From Aquiluna sp. (GTDB lineage Bacteria > Actinomycetota > Actinomycetes > Actinomycetales > Microbacteriaceae), in assembly GCA_016780945.1 (NCBI GenBank), contig JADHKY010000008.1, forward strand, positions 1 to 21,344: DNA of 21,344 nt, written 5' to 3'. The translations under genes and the position numbers were made by a program. Positions 20,729-21,344 of this stretch are shown here, in pieces. The first letter of the stretch is position 1, and each line of letters begins with the position of its first letter. The notes below the pieces were generated by a model. It worked only from the letters and a program-made list of their open reading frames with translations, had not been told where the DNA came from and did not search any database.

Positions 20729-21344
20729 TTGAACATTGTCTTAAATGAGCCACTGTCGCAAATCTCCCTGCTGTTCGTCTCTGCCGCGATGGGTCTCTTG
20801 GCCGTTGCTCTGTTGATGTTCGCGTTCCAGCTAGCGAGACTCAAAGACGATCCCACCGAGTCGCGCTTCGAGCGCTATGGCTTCTGGGTATTGGGCGCGG
20901 GAACCTTGGTCTTAGGTATTGGGGTATTGCTGCGCGGGGTTGCTGCTCAGCGCGTGCCATGGGCAAACATGTATGAGTTTGCAATCTCGGGCGCGCTGAT
21001 GATTCTGACCATCTACCTGATCTCGCTCAGGGTCAGAGACGTTCGTTATGTGGCGACCTTTGTCACCGGGTTCGCGCTTGTCACCCTCTTCGCCGCGGTG
21101 AGCCTGTTCTATGTCGAGGTAAAGACTTTGATGCCGGCTCTGCAGAGCTACTGGCTGGTGATCCACGTGGTCGTGGCGATCATGGCAACCGGATTCTTTG
21201 CCATTGCCGCCGGTTTCCACATCTTCTACCTCATCAAGGCAGCCGGTGTTGGTCGCGCTCTGATGGACCGCTTTCCAGACCTGAGGCAGCTAGAGAGAGT
21301 CGCCTACCGCTTCAACATGGTCGGGTTTGTGGCTTGGAGCTTTA
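20729..21344 (+). CDS. ccsB: Cytochrome c biogenesis protein CcsB (CcsA/ResC family), 3' end missing
   Basis: The frame opens with TTG immediately after the resB stop and runs off the window after 205 codons. The visible part has four to five spans: LLFVSAAMGLLAVALLMFAF, then WVLGAGTLVLGIGVLLRGV, the signature RVPWANMYEF, further spans, and a conserved histidine in YWLVIHVVVAI. These fit the CcsA/ResC family. The tryptophan-rich WWD heme-handling loop and the other conserved histidines would lie beyond the window. Together with ResB it should export heme and attach it to c-type cytochromes outside the membrane. Confidence 0.94.
   Translation, partial: MNIVLNEPLSQISLLFVSAAMGLLAVALLMFAFQLARLKDDPTESRFERYGFWVLGAGTLVLGIGVLLRGVAAQRVPWANMYEFAISGALMILTIYLISLRVRDVRYVATFVTGFALVTLFAAVSLFYVEVKTLMPALQSYWLVIHVVVAIMATGFFAIAAGFHIFYLIKAAGVGRALMDRFPDLRQLERVAYRFNMVGFVAWSF

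Noticed and set aside
20912..21220. 102-codon minus-strand frame
   Set aside because: It is a shadow of ccsB, whose membrane spans and PWANMYE motif are clear on the plus strand.
1..21344. tRNA, rRNA, CRISPR array, insertion sequence, prophage or att sites
   Set aside because: No cloverleaf, spaced direct repeats, transposase or integrase motifs were seen, and intergenic gaps are too short to hold them.

Overview
The window looks like the chromosome of a small-genome actinobacterium, most likely Microbacteriaceae (freshwater Aquiluna/Rhodoluna-type lineages would fit). The reasons are a gene order that recalls mycobacteria (proC - HTH - bS22 - HAD-IB phosphatase - glutaredoxin; then phosphatase - thioredoxin lipoprotein - ccdA - resB - ccsB), an archaeal-type AspRS without a GAD domain, a ClgR-type box before clpC, many leaderless promoters, frequent GTG/TTG starts, and a GC content that by eye is in the mid-50s percent. 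Coding density is very high. No rRNA, tRNA, CRISPR array or insertion sequence was seen, and no gene-free stretch exceeds about 75 bases.

Layout. 1-3162 (+): 3' part of a DUF2520 Rossmann oxidoreductase, panC, lysS and a 61-residue membrane protein, overlapping or nearly touching. 3216-6693 (+): clpC under an apparent ClgR-controlled promoter, a SOUL heme-binding protein fused to it at zero spacing, and a GNAT resembling the short actinobacterial ArgA. 6707-8624: an unknown membrane-anchored protein (+) convergent with radA (-). 8698-11295 (+): CPBP-family membrane protein, proC, an ArsR-type regulator with a long charged tail, a 2TM protein, and the 32-residue ribosomal protein bS22 with its own promoter and terminator. 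11323-12470: HAD-IB phosphatase (-) divergent from a glutaredoxin-like protein and a 42-residue membrane peptide. 12508-15248 (+): an apparently self-regulated XRE repressor followed by three overlapping membrane-protein genes (7-TM unknown, DUF418, small multidrug export family). 15300-15974 (+): a VapBC toxin-antitoxin pair. 15971-17281 (-): aspS. 17348-21344 (+): histidine phosphatase and a System II cytochrome c maturation operon (TlpA/ResA-like, CcdA, ResB, CcsB), the last gene cut by the window end.

What stands out is regulatory economy. At least nine genes start exactly six bases after a TANNNT-like -10 element, so their mRNAs should be leaderless. In several cases the TAG stop codon of the preceding gene forms the first three bases of that -10 element. 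Other compact designs are a ClgR box inside the end of a small ORF, an XRE operator overlapping its own -10, a symmetric back-to-back promoter between aspS and the phosphatase gene, and a 5' leader hairpin on bS22. The part least like the conserved actinobacterial gene order is 12342-15974, which carries the XRE/membrane-protein operon and vapBC. No spectacular new defence or mobile system was seen.
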